Assembly (NCBI GenBank): GCA_934511545.1
Contig: CAKSWM010000082.1
Span: 1-6,574, forward strand
Reading direction: 5' to 3'
DNA: 6,574 bases
From: an uncultured Oscillospiraceae bacterium
Lineage (GTDB): Bacteria > Bacillota > Clostridia > Oscillospirales > Oscillospiraceae
Each line of letters opens with the position of its first letter. The first letter of the stretch is position 1. The notes below the pieces were generated by a model. That model saw nothing but the letters and a program-made list of their open reading frames with translations. It did not search any database and was not told the origin of the DNA. A program made the position numbers and the translations under genes. This document shows, piece by piece, positions 1 to 5,462 of the stretch.

Positions 1-56
1 GCCGATACCCGTCAGTTCAGGCAAAACTTGTTATATCCGAACGGAGGTCAACACCA

Positions 57-1340
57 ATGGTCAAAGCAATAGTGGGCGCAAACTGGGGCGACGAGGGCAA
101 GGGAAAAATAACCGACCTGCTCGCCGAAAATTCAGACGTCGTTATCCGTTTTCAGGGCGGCGCCAACGCGGGACACACGATCATCAACGATTACGGCCGC
201 TTCTCGCTGCACACTCTCCCCTCCGGTTCATTTTACCCCCATGTTACCAATATAATCGGAAACGGAGTTGCTCTCGACATTCAGAAGCTTGTTGACGAGC
301 TCGACAGTCTGACAGCTCAGGGTGTCCCGGCGCCTAACCTTCTCGTATCGGAGCGCGCGCAGCTCCTGATGCCCTACCACATCCTTCAGGACAGCTATGA
401 GGAAGAGCGTCTCGGCGGAAAAGCTTTCGGATCCACCAAGAGCGGCATAGCGCCCTTCTATTCCGACAAATACGCAAAGACCGGCATACAGGTCTGCGAC
501 CTGTTCGAGCCCGAACGGCTGCGCAGCAGGCTCTTCGCCGCGCTCGAGATCAAGAACGTTCTCTTTGAGCACCTTTACCACAAGCCCGCCATGGACGGCG
601 GCCAGCTTTATGAACAGCTTCTCGCTCTCGGCGATAAGATCCGTCCCTATGTCGGAGACACCGTGAGCTTTGTTCACGATGCGCTCGCCTCCGGAAAGAA
701 CATACTGCTCGAGGGGCAGCTCGGCTCCATGAAGGACCCCGACCTCGGTATCTTCCCGATGACCACCTCGTCCCACACGCTTGCCGGCTTCGGCTGCATC
801 GGAGCGGCCGTTCCACCGACGGCGATAAAGGACATCGTCTGCGTCACCAAGGCATATTCATCCTGCGTCGGCTCAAAGACCGAACCCTTTGTCAGCGAGC
901 TGCACGGCGCAGAGGCGGACGAGCTTCGCGCCCGCGGCGGAGACAAGGGCGAATTCGGCGCTACGACCGGACGTCCCCGCAGAGTCGGCTGGTTCGACGC
1001 CGTGGCAACGCGGTATGGCTGCATGGTGCAGGGCGCGACCGAGGCCGCTCTGACCTGTCTGGACGTTCTCGGTTATCTCGACGAGATCATGGTCTGCACC
1101 GGATACGAGATCGACGGGACCGTCACCGATAAGTTCCCCACTACGCCGGGACTCGAGCGTGCAAAGCCTGTTTTCGAGACACTGCCCGGCTGGAAGTGCG
1201 ACATCCGCGGCTGCAAGAGCTATTCCGAGCTCCCCGCAGAGGCAAAGGCCTATGTCGATTTTCTCGAGGAAAAGATCGCCTGCCCAATACGCATGGTCTC
1301 CACCGGACCGCGCCGCGAGGACATCGCCTTTCGCGCATAA
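57..1340 (+). CDS. purA: Adenylosuccinate synthetase, clostridial-type variant
   Basis: Joins IMP and aspartate using GTP to make adenylosuccinate, the first step from IMP to AMP; cytosolic. The protein is full length at 427 residues. Visible motifs are the N-terminal GANWGDEGKGK loop (residues 7-17; D12 matches the catalytic Asp), NAGHT with the catalytic His at H40, and GATTGRPRR (301-309) followed by GWFDA. Several usually invariant spots differ: GSTKSGIAP (125-133) replaces GTTGRGIGP, K141 sits where the E. coli enzyme has R143, and GQLGS (220-224) replaces GAQGT, so Leu222 occupies the usual Gln position. I recall this pattern from other clostridial PurA proteins, so I read it as a lineage variant, not decay. 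The start is supported by GGAGG at 43-47, nine bases upstream. Bases 1-56 are otherwise a leader in which I recognise no gene end or promoter. The gene appears to stand alone and is closed by a downstream terminator. Confidence 0.96.
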   Translation: MVKAIVGANWGDEGKGKITDLLAENSDVVIRFQGGANAGHTIINDYGRFSLHTLPSGSFYPHVTNIIGNGVALDIQKLVDELDSLTAQGVPAPNLLVSERAQLLMPYHILQDSYEEERLGGKAFGSTKSGIAPFYSDKYAKTGIQVCDLFEPERLRSRLFAALEIKNVLFEHLYHKPAMDGGQLYEQLLALGDKIRPYVGDTVSFVHDALASGKNILLEGQLGSMKDPDLGIFPMTTSSHTLAGFGCIGAAVPPTAIKDIVCVTKAYSSCVGSKTEPFVSELHGAEADELRARGGDKGEFGATTGRPRRVGWFDAVATRYGCMVQGATEAALTCLDVLGYLDEIMVCTGYEIDGTVTDKFPTTPGLERAKPVFETLPGWKCDIRGCKSYSELPAEAKAYVDFLEEKIACPIRMVSTGPRREDIAFRA

Positions 1341-1387
1341 ACCTGTACATTCCCGCCTGTGAAATGTTGAATTCATGAAAAAATCCG

Positions 1388-1426
1388 ACCCTCCGCCTGC
1401 TGTAAGCTTTGGCGGAGGGTTATTTC
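1388..1426 (+). terminator. Rho-independent terminator after purA
   Basis: A perfect 10-bp stem (ACCCTCCGCC at 1388-1397 with GGCGGAGGGT at 1411-1420) encloses a 13-base loop and is followed by a short, imperfect T-rich tail (TATTTC). It lies 47 bases past the purA stop. Six A residues at 1378-1383 would give a better T tail on the minus strand, so it could work in both directions, although no minus-strand gene ends here. A short plus-strand ORF with GTG/ATG starts over this region has no ribosome site or recognisable protein and is not called. Confidence 0.8.
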
Positions 1427-1494
1427 ACGCCCTGCGGGTGCAAGGCCGTAAACGCTGTAAAATCAGCATTTTTCTGGCACGGAACATTATTGTA

Positions 1495-1523
1495 TTGTCA
1501 GGCTGCATATACTATGTTAAAAT
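1495..1523 (+). promoter_or_regulatory. Upstream promoter P1 of the gamma-CA/NfeD/SPFH operon
   Basis: TTGTCA at 1495-1500, a 17-bp spacer and TAAAAT at 1518-1523, with TG at 1515-1516 one base upstream of the -10 (extended -10). This is a strong match to a housekeeping sigma-A promoter in an AT-rich island. Transcription would start near 1530 and read through the second promoter into the gene at 1614. Confidence 0.6.
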
Positions 1524-1548
1524 ATTGATAAACTTTGCGAAAAAGCTG

Positions 1549-1579
1549 TTGACATTCCACTTTCCGGAACGTGTACAAT
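1549..1579 (+). promoter_or_regulatory. Downstream promoter P2 with 19-bp spacer
   Basis: Consensus TTGACA at 1549-1554 and TACAAT at 1574-1579 are separated by 19 bp, longer than the 17 bp that sigma-A prefers. The predicted start is near 1586, giving a leader of about 28 bases before the ATG at 1614. Long spacers with good hexamers are typical of promoters activated by MerR-family regulators, and the spacer here holds a dyad (described separately). No regulator gene is in the window. Confidence 0.65.
1555..1573. promoter_or_regulatory. Candidate MerR-type operator in the P2 spacer
   Basis: TTCC (1555-1558), seven bases, then GGAA (1566-1569) sit between the -35 and -10 boxes. This TTCC-N7-GGAA layout inside a 19-bp spacer resembles remembered CueR-class operators. 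An overlapping alternative dyad is CACTTTCCGGAACGTG (1558-1573), palindromic except for one mismatched pair, with TTCCGGAA at its core. The two dyads cannot both be the true site, and which regulator would bind is unknown. Confidence 0.4.
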
Positions 1580-1613
1580 AAGCCTGCAAACCAAAAAGAG
1601 AGAGGGAATCAAA

Positions 1614-2177
1614 ATGATCCTGTCATTTGAGGGGCACACTCCCGAGATCGGCGAGGGGACTTATATCAGTCCGACCGCCACGGTCGTCGGGAATGTCAAG
1701 ATCGGAAGGTCCTGCTATATCGGTCACGGCGCCGTCGTGCGCGGGGATTACAGCCGCATAGAGATCGGCGACTTTACCTCCGTCGAGGAGGGCGTTGTCG
1801 TCCATGCGCCGCCCGACACCGTCGCACAGATTGGCGAGCATGTGACCATCGGCCACAACGCCGTGGCGCACAGCCGGTTTATCGACGACTGGGCCGTTAT
1901 CGGCATGTGCTCCGTCGCCAGCATCGGCTCCCGCATTGGGCGATGGGCCGTGATAGCGGAGGGCGCCGTTGTCAAGCAACGCGCGGAGATCCCCGACGAT
2001 ACCGTCGCCGCGGGCACGCCCGCAGTACCGATCCGCCCCGTCTCCGATAAAGAAAAAGAGCTCTGGACCGGGGTCAAGGAACTGTATAACGGCCTTGCCG
2101 GCAGGTATCTTACCGGTTCGGAAGTCATCGGACAGCATCCGCTGCGCATCGACCATTTGAAGGAGGAAATGCCATGA
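1614..2177 (+). CDS. Gamma-carbonic-anhydrase-like hexapeptide-repeat protein
   Basis: A left-handed beta-helix protein of 187 residues, similar in family to YrdA/PaaY/CamH gamma-class carbonic anhydrases, which form trimers with metal at the subunit interfaces. Hexapeptide repeats (I/V-G-x pattern) run from about residue 12 to 120. The expected metal ligands are present: H64 (VVVHAP), H81 and H86 (GHNAVAH). The RGD motif (R43, D45) that structures the site is also intact. The usual Gln of the NIQDG motif is replaced: the segment reads SVEEG (56-60). The acidic catalytic loop of archaeal Cam is absent, as in YrdA-type proteins, so hydration of CO2 is possible but unproven. A C-terminal helix (about 144-187) follows. 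Ribosome site AGAGGG lies seven bases before the ATG. Its stop overlaps the next start (ATGA), so it is probably translationally coupled to the NfeD gene. Transcription is expected from tandem promoters at 1495-1579. Confidence 0.9.
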   Translation: MILSFEGHTPEIGEGTYISPTATVVGNVKIGRSCYIGHGAVVRGDYSRIEIGDFTSVEEGVVVHAPPDTVAQIGEHVTIGHNAVAHSRFIDDWAVIGMCSVASIGSRIGRWAVIAEGAVVKQRAEIPDDTVAAGTPAVPIRPVSDKEKELWTGVKELYNGLAGRYLTGSEVIGQHPLRIDHLKEEMP

Positions 2178-2614
2178 TCGCATTCTGGTCCGCCGCAACA
2201 GTAATATTTCTCATCATAGAGGGCGTGACCGCCGGGCTGGCCTCTATCTGGTTTGCAATAGGCTCCGCCGCGGCGCTCATCAGCGCACTTTTCGGCGCGC
2301 CCGTCTGGCTTCAGACCGTCTGGTTTGTCATCATCTCCGGAGTCACGCTTTTCTTTACCCGTCCGCTGGCAAAGAAATACGTAAACTCCAGGACCGTGCC
2401 TACGAACGCCGACCGCCTGATCGGCATGGAGGGCATCGTCACCGAACGTATCGACAACCTGAAAGGGACAGGATCAGTCGCCATCGACGGTAAAACATGG
2501 ACGGCGCGCTCCGCCGGAGACGAGATCATCGAAAAGGGCGCAAAAGTCAACGCTCTTGAGATATCCGGAGTCAAGCTCATCGTCGCAGAGGCCCGCGAAC
2601 ACGCCGAAGTCTGA
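2174..2614 (+). CDS. Short NfeD-family membrane protein
   Basis: A 146-residue protein with two or three hydrophobic membrane segments (about 3-20, 22-41, 44-62), a basic stretch, then a soluble C-terminal domain (about 75-143). The segment NADRLIGMEGIVTERI (78-93), with V-x-IDGKTW further on, is typical of the NfeD C-terminal OB-fold. It lacks the N-terminal ClpP-like protease domain of long NfeD proteins, so it is the short class. NfeD proteins are commonly encoded beside SPFH/band-7 proteins, and such a gene follows after 38 bases, which supports the assignment and suggests the two act together in the membrane. AGGAGG at 2161-2166 lies inside the preceding gene and seven bases before this ATG. 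The start overlaps the gamma-CA stop. Confidence 0.9.
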   Translation: MIAFWSAATVIFLIIEGVTAGLASIWFAIGSAAALISALFGAPVWLQTVWFVIISGVTLFFTRPLAKKYVNSRTVPTNADRLIGMEGIVTERIDNLKGTGSVAIDGKTWTARSAGDEIIEKGAKVNALEISGVKLIVAEAREHAEV

Positions 2615-2652
2615 AAATACAAAAACCGGATCACAAAAAAGGAGGAAGTTCA

Positions 2653-3597
2653 ATGCCTGATATCACCGGATTCATCGCACCTGTTATCATTATCGTCATT
2701 ATCGTTTCCATTCTCGTCAAAAACATCCGCATCGTGCCGCAGGCCCGCGCCTTTGTCATCGAGCGCCTCGGCGCATACAGCGGGACATGGAGCGTCGGCC
2801 TGCACATGAAGATACCGTTTATCGAGAGGGTCGCAAAAAACGTCTCCCTCAAGGAGCAGGTCTACGATTTCCCGCCCCAGCCCGTTATCACCAAGGATAA
2901 CGTCACCATGCAGATCGATACCGTGCTTTACTTTGAGATAACGGATCCCAAGCTCTATACCTACGGCGTCGAAAACCCCATAACCGCTATCGAGAACCTG
3001 TCCGCCACGACGCTGAGAAACATCATCGGCGAGCTGGAGCTCGACCAGACGCTGACCAGCCGCGACGTCATCAACAGCAAGATGCGCACCATTCTCGACG
3101 AGGCGACCGATCCCTGGGGCATCCGCGTCAACCGCGTTGAGCTGAAAAACATTCTGCCTCCGCGCGAGATACAGGATGCAATGGAAAAGCAGATGAAGGC
3201 CGAGCGCCAGCGCCGCGAGGCGATCCTGCGCGCAGAGGGCGAGAAAAAGGCCGCCATACTCGAGGCAGAGGGCGAGCGTGAATCCGCCATACTCCGTGCG
3301 GACGCAAAAAAACAGGCCGCCGTTCTTGAAGCCGAGGGTCAGGCGGAAGCCATACTCAAGGTCCAGACGGCCACCGCGGAGGGCATACGTCTCATAAACG
3401 AGAGCTGCCCGTCCGACGCGGTAATAAAGATCAGGGCGCTCGAGGCCTTTGCGGCCGCCGCTAACGGCAAAGCGACAAAGATCATCATCCCCTCCGAGAT
3501 ACAGGGCCTCGCCGGCCTTGCGGGCGGGCTTGTTGAGACCGTGAAGGACACCGGGACCGAATCTCCCAAAAGCTCCGCGGCACAGACAGAACAATGA
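2653..3597 (+). CDS. SPFH/band-7 (stomatin/prohibitin-like) membrane protein, QmcA/STOML2 type
   Basis: A 314-residue membrane-anchored scaffold protein. One N-terminal hydrophobic helix (about 8-22, very Ile/Val rich) is followed by the band-7 domain (about 24-180), with family-like stretches IVPQARAFVIERLGAY (27-42), DNVTMQIDTVLYFEITDP (82-99) and WGIRVNRVELKNILPP (155-170). Next comes a charged coiled coil (about 178-245) made partly of four 11-residue repeats, then a hydrophobic glycine-rich tail (about 280-298) as in QmcA and mitochondrial STOML2. Such proteins form large rings or microdomains in the membrane and often pair with NfeD, whose gene lies immediately upstream. GGAGG at 2641-2645 is seven bases before the ATG. 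A same-length ORF on the opposite strand is a codon-bias shadow. The exact physiological role is not known; control of membrane protein quality or fluidity is a family-level inference. Confidence 0.93.
   Translation: MPDITGFIAPVIIIVIIVSILVKNIRIVPQARAFVIERLGAYSGTWSVGLHMKIPFIERVAKNVSLKEQVYDFPPQPVITKDNVTMQIDTVLYFEITDPKLYTYGVENPITAIENLSATTLRNIIGELELDQTLTSRDVINSKMRTILDEATDPWGIRVNRVELKNILPPREIQDAMEKQMKAERQRREAILRAEGEKKAAILEAEGERESAILRADAKKQAAVLEAEGQAEAILKVQTATAEGIRLINESCPSDAVIKIRALEAFAAAANGKATKIIIPSEIQGLAGLAGGLVETVKDTGTESPKSSAAQTEQ
3220..3351 (+). repeat. Four tandem 33-base units encoding hendecads in the SPFH coiled coil
   Basis: Residues 190-233 of the SPFH protein fall into four consecutive 11-residue units: AILRAEGEKKA, AILEAEGERES, AILRADAKKQA and AVLEAEGQAEA. 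The consensus is A-(I/V)-L-x-A-(E/D)-x-x-x-x-(A/S). An 11-residue period fits a right-handed or straight coiled coil. The DNA copies have diverged at synonymous and other sites, so this is a conserved protein pattern, not a recent DNA duplication. Confidence 0.8.
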
Positions 3598-3602
3598 TAC
3601 GC

Positions 3603-3632
3603 GGCGGCGCTGAGCACAGCGCCGCCATTTTC
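3603..3632 (+). terminator. Hairpin after the SPFH gene, probable (partial) terminator
   Basis: A 9-bp perfect stem (GGCGGCGCT at 3603-3611 with AGCGCCGCC at 3618-3626) has a 6-base loop and is followed by ATTTTC. It starts six bases after the SPFH stop. The T run is only four bases, so termination may be incomplete. I see no clear promoter between it and the gene at 3659, so read-through probably supplies that gene. Confidence 0.6.
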
Positions 3633-3658
3633 AAAACACATCGAAAGGAGATGCAAAA

Positions 3659-4009
3659 ATGCTGTTCAAACGTAAATGGGTCGAATTCCGCAAGTTCCGC
3701 AGTGAAGCCGAAGCACGGGAAGTCCAAGCTCTGTTTGAGCGCGAGGGCATACGGTACAGGCTCTCGGCCTACACCCGCGAGAGCCGCATGCTCGGCTCCG
3801 TCATGCACAAGATGAACTCCCGCACTCCCAACGACGTCCTCACCACATCCTATATGTCCGATCCCGGACTTGACATATACACCTTTGAGGTGCACCGGGA
3901 CGACCTCCGGAGAGCCGGCAGTCTTGTGGGCTCCGGCTCGGCGGAAGGAGGCTTTACATCGCCTTACAAATATCTCCGGACCGACGCAAACGACAAAGCC
4001 GGCAGCTGA
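3659..4009 (+). CDS. Small protein of unknown function, possibly DUF2007-like
   Basis: A 116-residue, charged, apparently cytosolic protein with no signal peptide or membrane segment. I do not recognise it firmly. The first 40 residues (KWVEFRKFRSEAEAREVQALFEREGIRYRL) suggest strand, helix (about 15-28) and strand. A second strand-helix unit, IYTFEVHRDDLRRAGSLV, lies at about 73-90. This alternation, with a residue-EA-x-x-V-x-x-LFE-x-x-GI pattern, recalls the DUF2007 'putative signal transducing' fold. The middle (about 44-65) is rich in Met, Ser and Asn and has no clear match. The start is well supported by AAAGGAG at 3644-3650, eight bases upstream. Codon use resembles its neighbours. It lies 61 bases after the SPFH gene, past a hairpin, so it may be the last, attenuated gene of the gamma-CA/NfeD/SPFH operon. 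It faces the convergent recR across a shared terminator. Confidence 0.8.
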   Translation: MLFKRKWVEFRKFRSEAEAREVQALFEREGIRYRLSAYTRESRMLGSVMHKMNSRTPNDVLTTSYMSDPGLDIYTFEVHRDDLRRAGSLVGSGSAEGGFTSPYKYLRTDANDKAGS

Positions 4010-4039
4010 CAGTGTTTCTCGGCCGCCCGAAACGCCGTT

Positions 4040-4108
4040 AAAAAAAGTCTGCCCCTGTTCGAAAGCCGGATCGAACAGGGGCAGCTTTGAGCCGATGTCG
4101 GTTTTTTT
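4040..4108. terminator. Bidirectional terminator between the convergent 116-residue gene and recR
   Basis: A 14-bp perfect stem (4049-4062 with 4071-4084) encloses an 8-base loop (AAGCCGGA). On the minus strand it is followed by seven T residues (A7 at 4040-4046 on the plus strand), giving a textbook intrinsic terminator about 23 bases beyond the recR stop. On the plus strand the stem is followed first by a weak CTTT, then by T7 at 4102-4108 that overlaps the recR stop codon. Termination of the plus-strand gene is therefore likely but less ideal. Confidence 0.88.
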
Positions 4109-4706
4109 ACATTTCTCTTCTGCCCTCAAGGGCGCGCAGAAGGGTCGCGTCGTCGGCAAACTCAAGGTTGGAACCGACGGGTATGCCATAGGCAAGGCGC
4201 GTCACCTTTACCTCAAACGGTTTCAGCAGGCGCGAGATATACATGGCCGTGGTATCGCCCTCCGTATCGGGGTTGGTCGCCATGATGACCTCCTCCACCC
4301 CGCCGGCGGCAACGCGCGAAACGAGCTCCGCAACGCGTATATCGTCCGGGCCGATGTGACTCATCGGCGAGAGCACGCCATGCAGAACATGGTAAACACC
4401 GTCATATTCGCGGCTGCGTTCGATCGACAGCACGTCGCGCGGCTCCGCTACGACGCAGATCGTCGTCTTGTCGCGCTTTTCGTTTGCACAGATGGAGCAC
4501 AGCTCGCCGTCCGTCAGGTTCTGGCAGACAGGGCAGGTATGTACATTCTTCTTTGCGTCGGATATCGCCTCCGCAAATGCCTCGGCCTCGCCGTCCGGCA
4601 GGCTCAGGATATGAAAGGCCAGGCGCTGCGCGCTCTTCCGGCCTATTCCCGGCAGGGATGCGAAGCGTTCGATAAGTGTTTCAAGTGAAGCGGGAAAGAA
4701 CGTCAT
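4107..4706 (-). CDS. recR: Recombination mediator protein RecR
   Basis: RecR works with RecO (and RecF) to load RecA on single-stranded DNA at gaps and during replication-fork repair. The 199-residue length is normal. Domains in order are a helix-hairpin-helix (about 10-34, LPGIGRKSAQRLAFHIL), a C4 zinc finger with C59, C62, C71 and C74 (CPVC...CSIC), and a Toprim domain from about 82 with VVAEPRD (E89). HGVLSPM and the ATNPDTEGDTTA segment follow, the latter slightly different from the usual ATNPTVEGEATA. Its ATG overlaps the rpe stop (ATGA), and a ribosome site AGGGAG lies eight bases upstream inside rpe, so the two are translationally coupled. In many bacteria recR follows dnaX and ybaB; neither is present here. 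It ends at a strong terminator. Confidence 0.97.
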   Translation of the reverse strand: MTFFPASLETLIERFASLPGIGRKSAQRLAFHILSLPDGEAEAFAEAISDAKKNVHTCPVCQNLTDGELCSICANEKRDKTTICVVAEPRDVLSIERSREYDGVYHVLHGVLSPMSHIGPDDIRVAELVSRVAAGGVEEVIMATNPDTEGDTTAMYISRLLKPFEVKVTRLAYGIPVGSNLEFADDATLLRALEGRREM

Positions 4707-5362
4707 CTTGCACTCTCCCTGATGGCGGCTATGGCTGCGGCCCTGTCCGCTTTTCCAAACACAGCGGAGCCCGCGACAAGCACATTGGCCCCGGCCTCCG
4801 TTACAAGCGGAGCCGTTGACGGGTCGATACCGCCGTCCACCTCCAGCTCGCAGACGGGATTTATCTCGTTGAGAGCATCACGGAGAGTTTTTATCTTTGT
4901 GAGCTGATCGCTCATGAAGCTCTGTCCGCCGAAGCCGGGTTCGACCGTCATGACGAGCACCATATCGACCATGCGCATATACGGCGCAAGAGTGGAAGCG
5001 GGACTCTTCGGCTTGAGTGCAAGCGCGACCTGCTTTCCCTCGTCGCGCACGGTCTCTATTGCGTCGAGAATATCCTGCGGCTGGTCCGCTTCAACGTGGA
5101 AGCATACCATGTCCGCCCCGGCGCGGCAGAACTCGCGAACATAACGGTGCGGCCTGTCGATCATGAGGTGAACGTCAAGGAACATGTCCGTAGCCTTGCG
5201 CAGGGACTTCACCACGGGTATGCCGATCGAAATATTGGGAACGAACAGCCCGTCCATGACGTCTACATGGAGCCATTCCGCTCCGCCTGCTTTGACCTCC
5301 TGGACGTCGCGGCCGAGCTTTGTAAAATCTGCCGAGAGTATGGACGGCGCAATCTTTATCAT
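4703..5362 (-). CDS. rpe: Ribulose-phosphate 3-epimerase
   Basis: Interconverts ribulose 5-phosphate and xylulose 5-phosphate in the pentose phosphate pathway; cytosolic, metal-dependent TIM barrel. From the ATG at 5362 the protein has 219 residues, a normal length. Visible are IAPSILSADF (4-13), HVDVMDG (32-38), LDVHLMI (62-68), VEPGFGGQ (140-147) and EVDGGI (174-179). The metal ligands H32, D34, H65 and D176 are present; D34 and D176 are also the catalytic acid/base pair. A GTG at 5365 is in frame directly before the ATG (GTG-ATG). I choose the ATG because the GAGGT at 5371-5375 (read on the minus strand) is eight bases from it but only five from the GTG. It is the first gene of a two-gene operon with recR and has its own promoter in the divergent region. 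In many Firmicutes rpe sits with prpC/prkC/rsgA; here it does not. Confidence 0.96.
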   Translation of the reverse strand: MIKIAPSILSADFTKLGRDVQEVKAGGAEWLHVDVMDGLFVPNISIGIPVVKSLRKATDMFLDVHLMIDRPHRYVREFCRAGADMVCFHVEADQPQDILDAIETVRDEGKQVALALKPKSPASTLAPYMRMVDMVLVMTVEPGFGGQSFMSDQLTKIKTLRDALNEINPVCELEVDGGIDPSTAPLVTEAGANVLVAGSAVFGKADRAAAIAAIRESAR

Positions 5363-5393
5363 CACAAACTACCTCTCTGTTTTTTCTCGCCCC

Positions 5394-5422
5394 ATTATAC
5401 TACACGGCGTATCCGTGCGCAA
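5394..5422 (-). promoter_or_regulatory. Promoter of rpe-recR
   Basis: On the minus strand TTGCGC (5422-5417), a 17-bp spacer and a perfect TATAAT (5399-5394). The predicted start is near 5387, leaving a leader of about 25 bases with the GAGGT ribosome site. It points away from the xpaC promoter. The two -35 boxes are about 12 bp apart, back to back, without overlapping. Confidence 0.7.
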
Positions 5423-5434
5423 GTGCGGTTTTTC

Positions 5435-5462
5435 TTGACGCAGGGCATGTAATGGATATAAT
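5435..5462 (+). promoter_or_regulatory. Promoter of xpaC-telA
   Basis: TTGACG (5435-5440), a 16-bp spacer and a perfect TATAAT (5457-5462). The predicted start is near 5469, giving a leader of about 36 bases. The -10 box forms half of an AT-rich palindrome, described as a separate feature, so repressor control at this site is plausible. Confidence 0.72.

Noticed and set aside
1..56. Possible 3' end of an upstream gene or a purA promoter
   Set aside because: The segment is too short and has no stop codon in a convincing frame, and no clear -35/-10 pair apart from AT-rich bases near 29-36.
228..776. 182-residue minus-strand open frame inside purA
   Set aside because: Antisense shadow of purA with no start signals and no recognisable family.
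1451..1475. Small hairpin GCTG-TAAAAT-CAGC followed by five T residues
   Set aside because: The stem is only 4 bp, too weak to call a second terminator or a riboswitch expression platform. No conserved riboswitch core is visible nearby.
1375..1581. 68-residue plus-strand open frame between purA and the gamma-CA gene
   Set aside because: It covers a terminator hairpin and both promoters, lacks a ribosome site and has no recognisable protein features.
1623..2198. 191-residue minus-strand open frame opposite the gamma-CA gene
   Set aside because: Antisense shadow of a gene with intact metal-site residues; the product is low in recognisable features.
2650..3594. 314-residue open frame on the minus strand exactly opposite the SPFH gene
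   Set aside because: It is in codon register with the SPFH gene, so it exists because that gene avoids TTA, CTA and TCA codons. The predicted protein has no recognisable domain and there is no ribosome site or promoter.
3870..4688. 272-residue plus-strand open frame across the terminator and opposite recR
   Set aside because: It overlaps the 116-residue gene, runs through a strong terminator and is antisense to recR, whose zinc finger and Toprim motifs are intact. Codon-bias shadow.
5363..5365. GTG as the start of rpe
   Set aside because: In frame and adjacent to the ATG, but only five bases from the ribosome site; the ATG has the better spacing. The difference is one residue.
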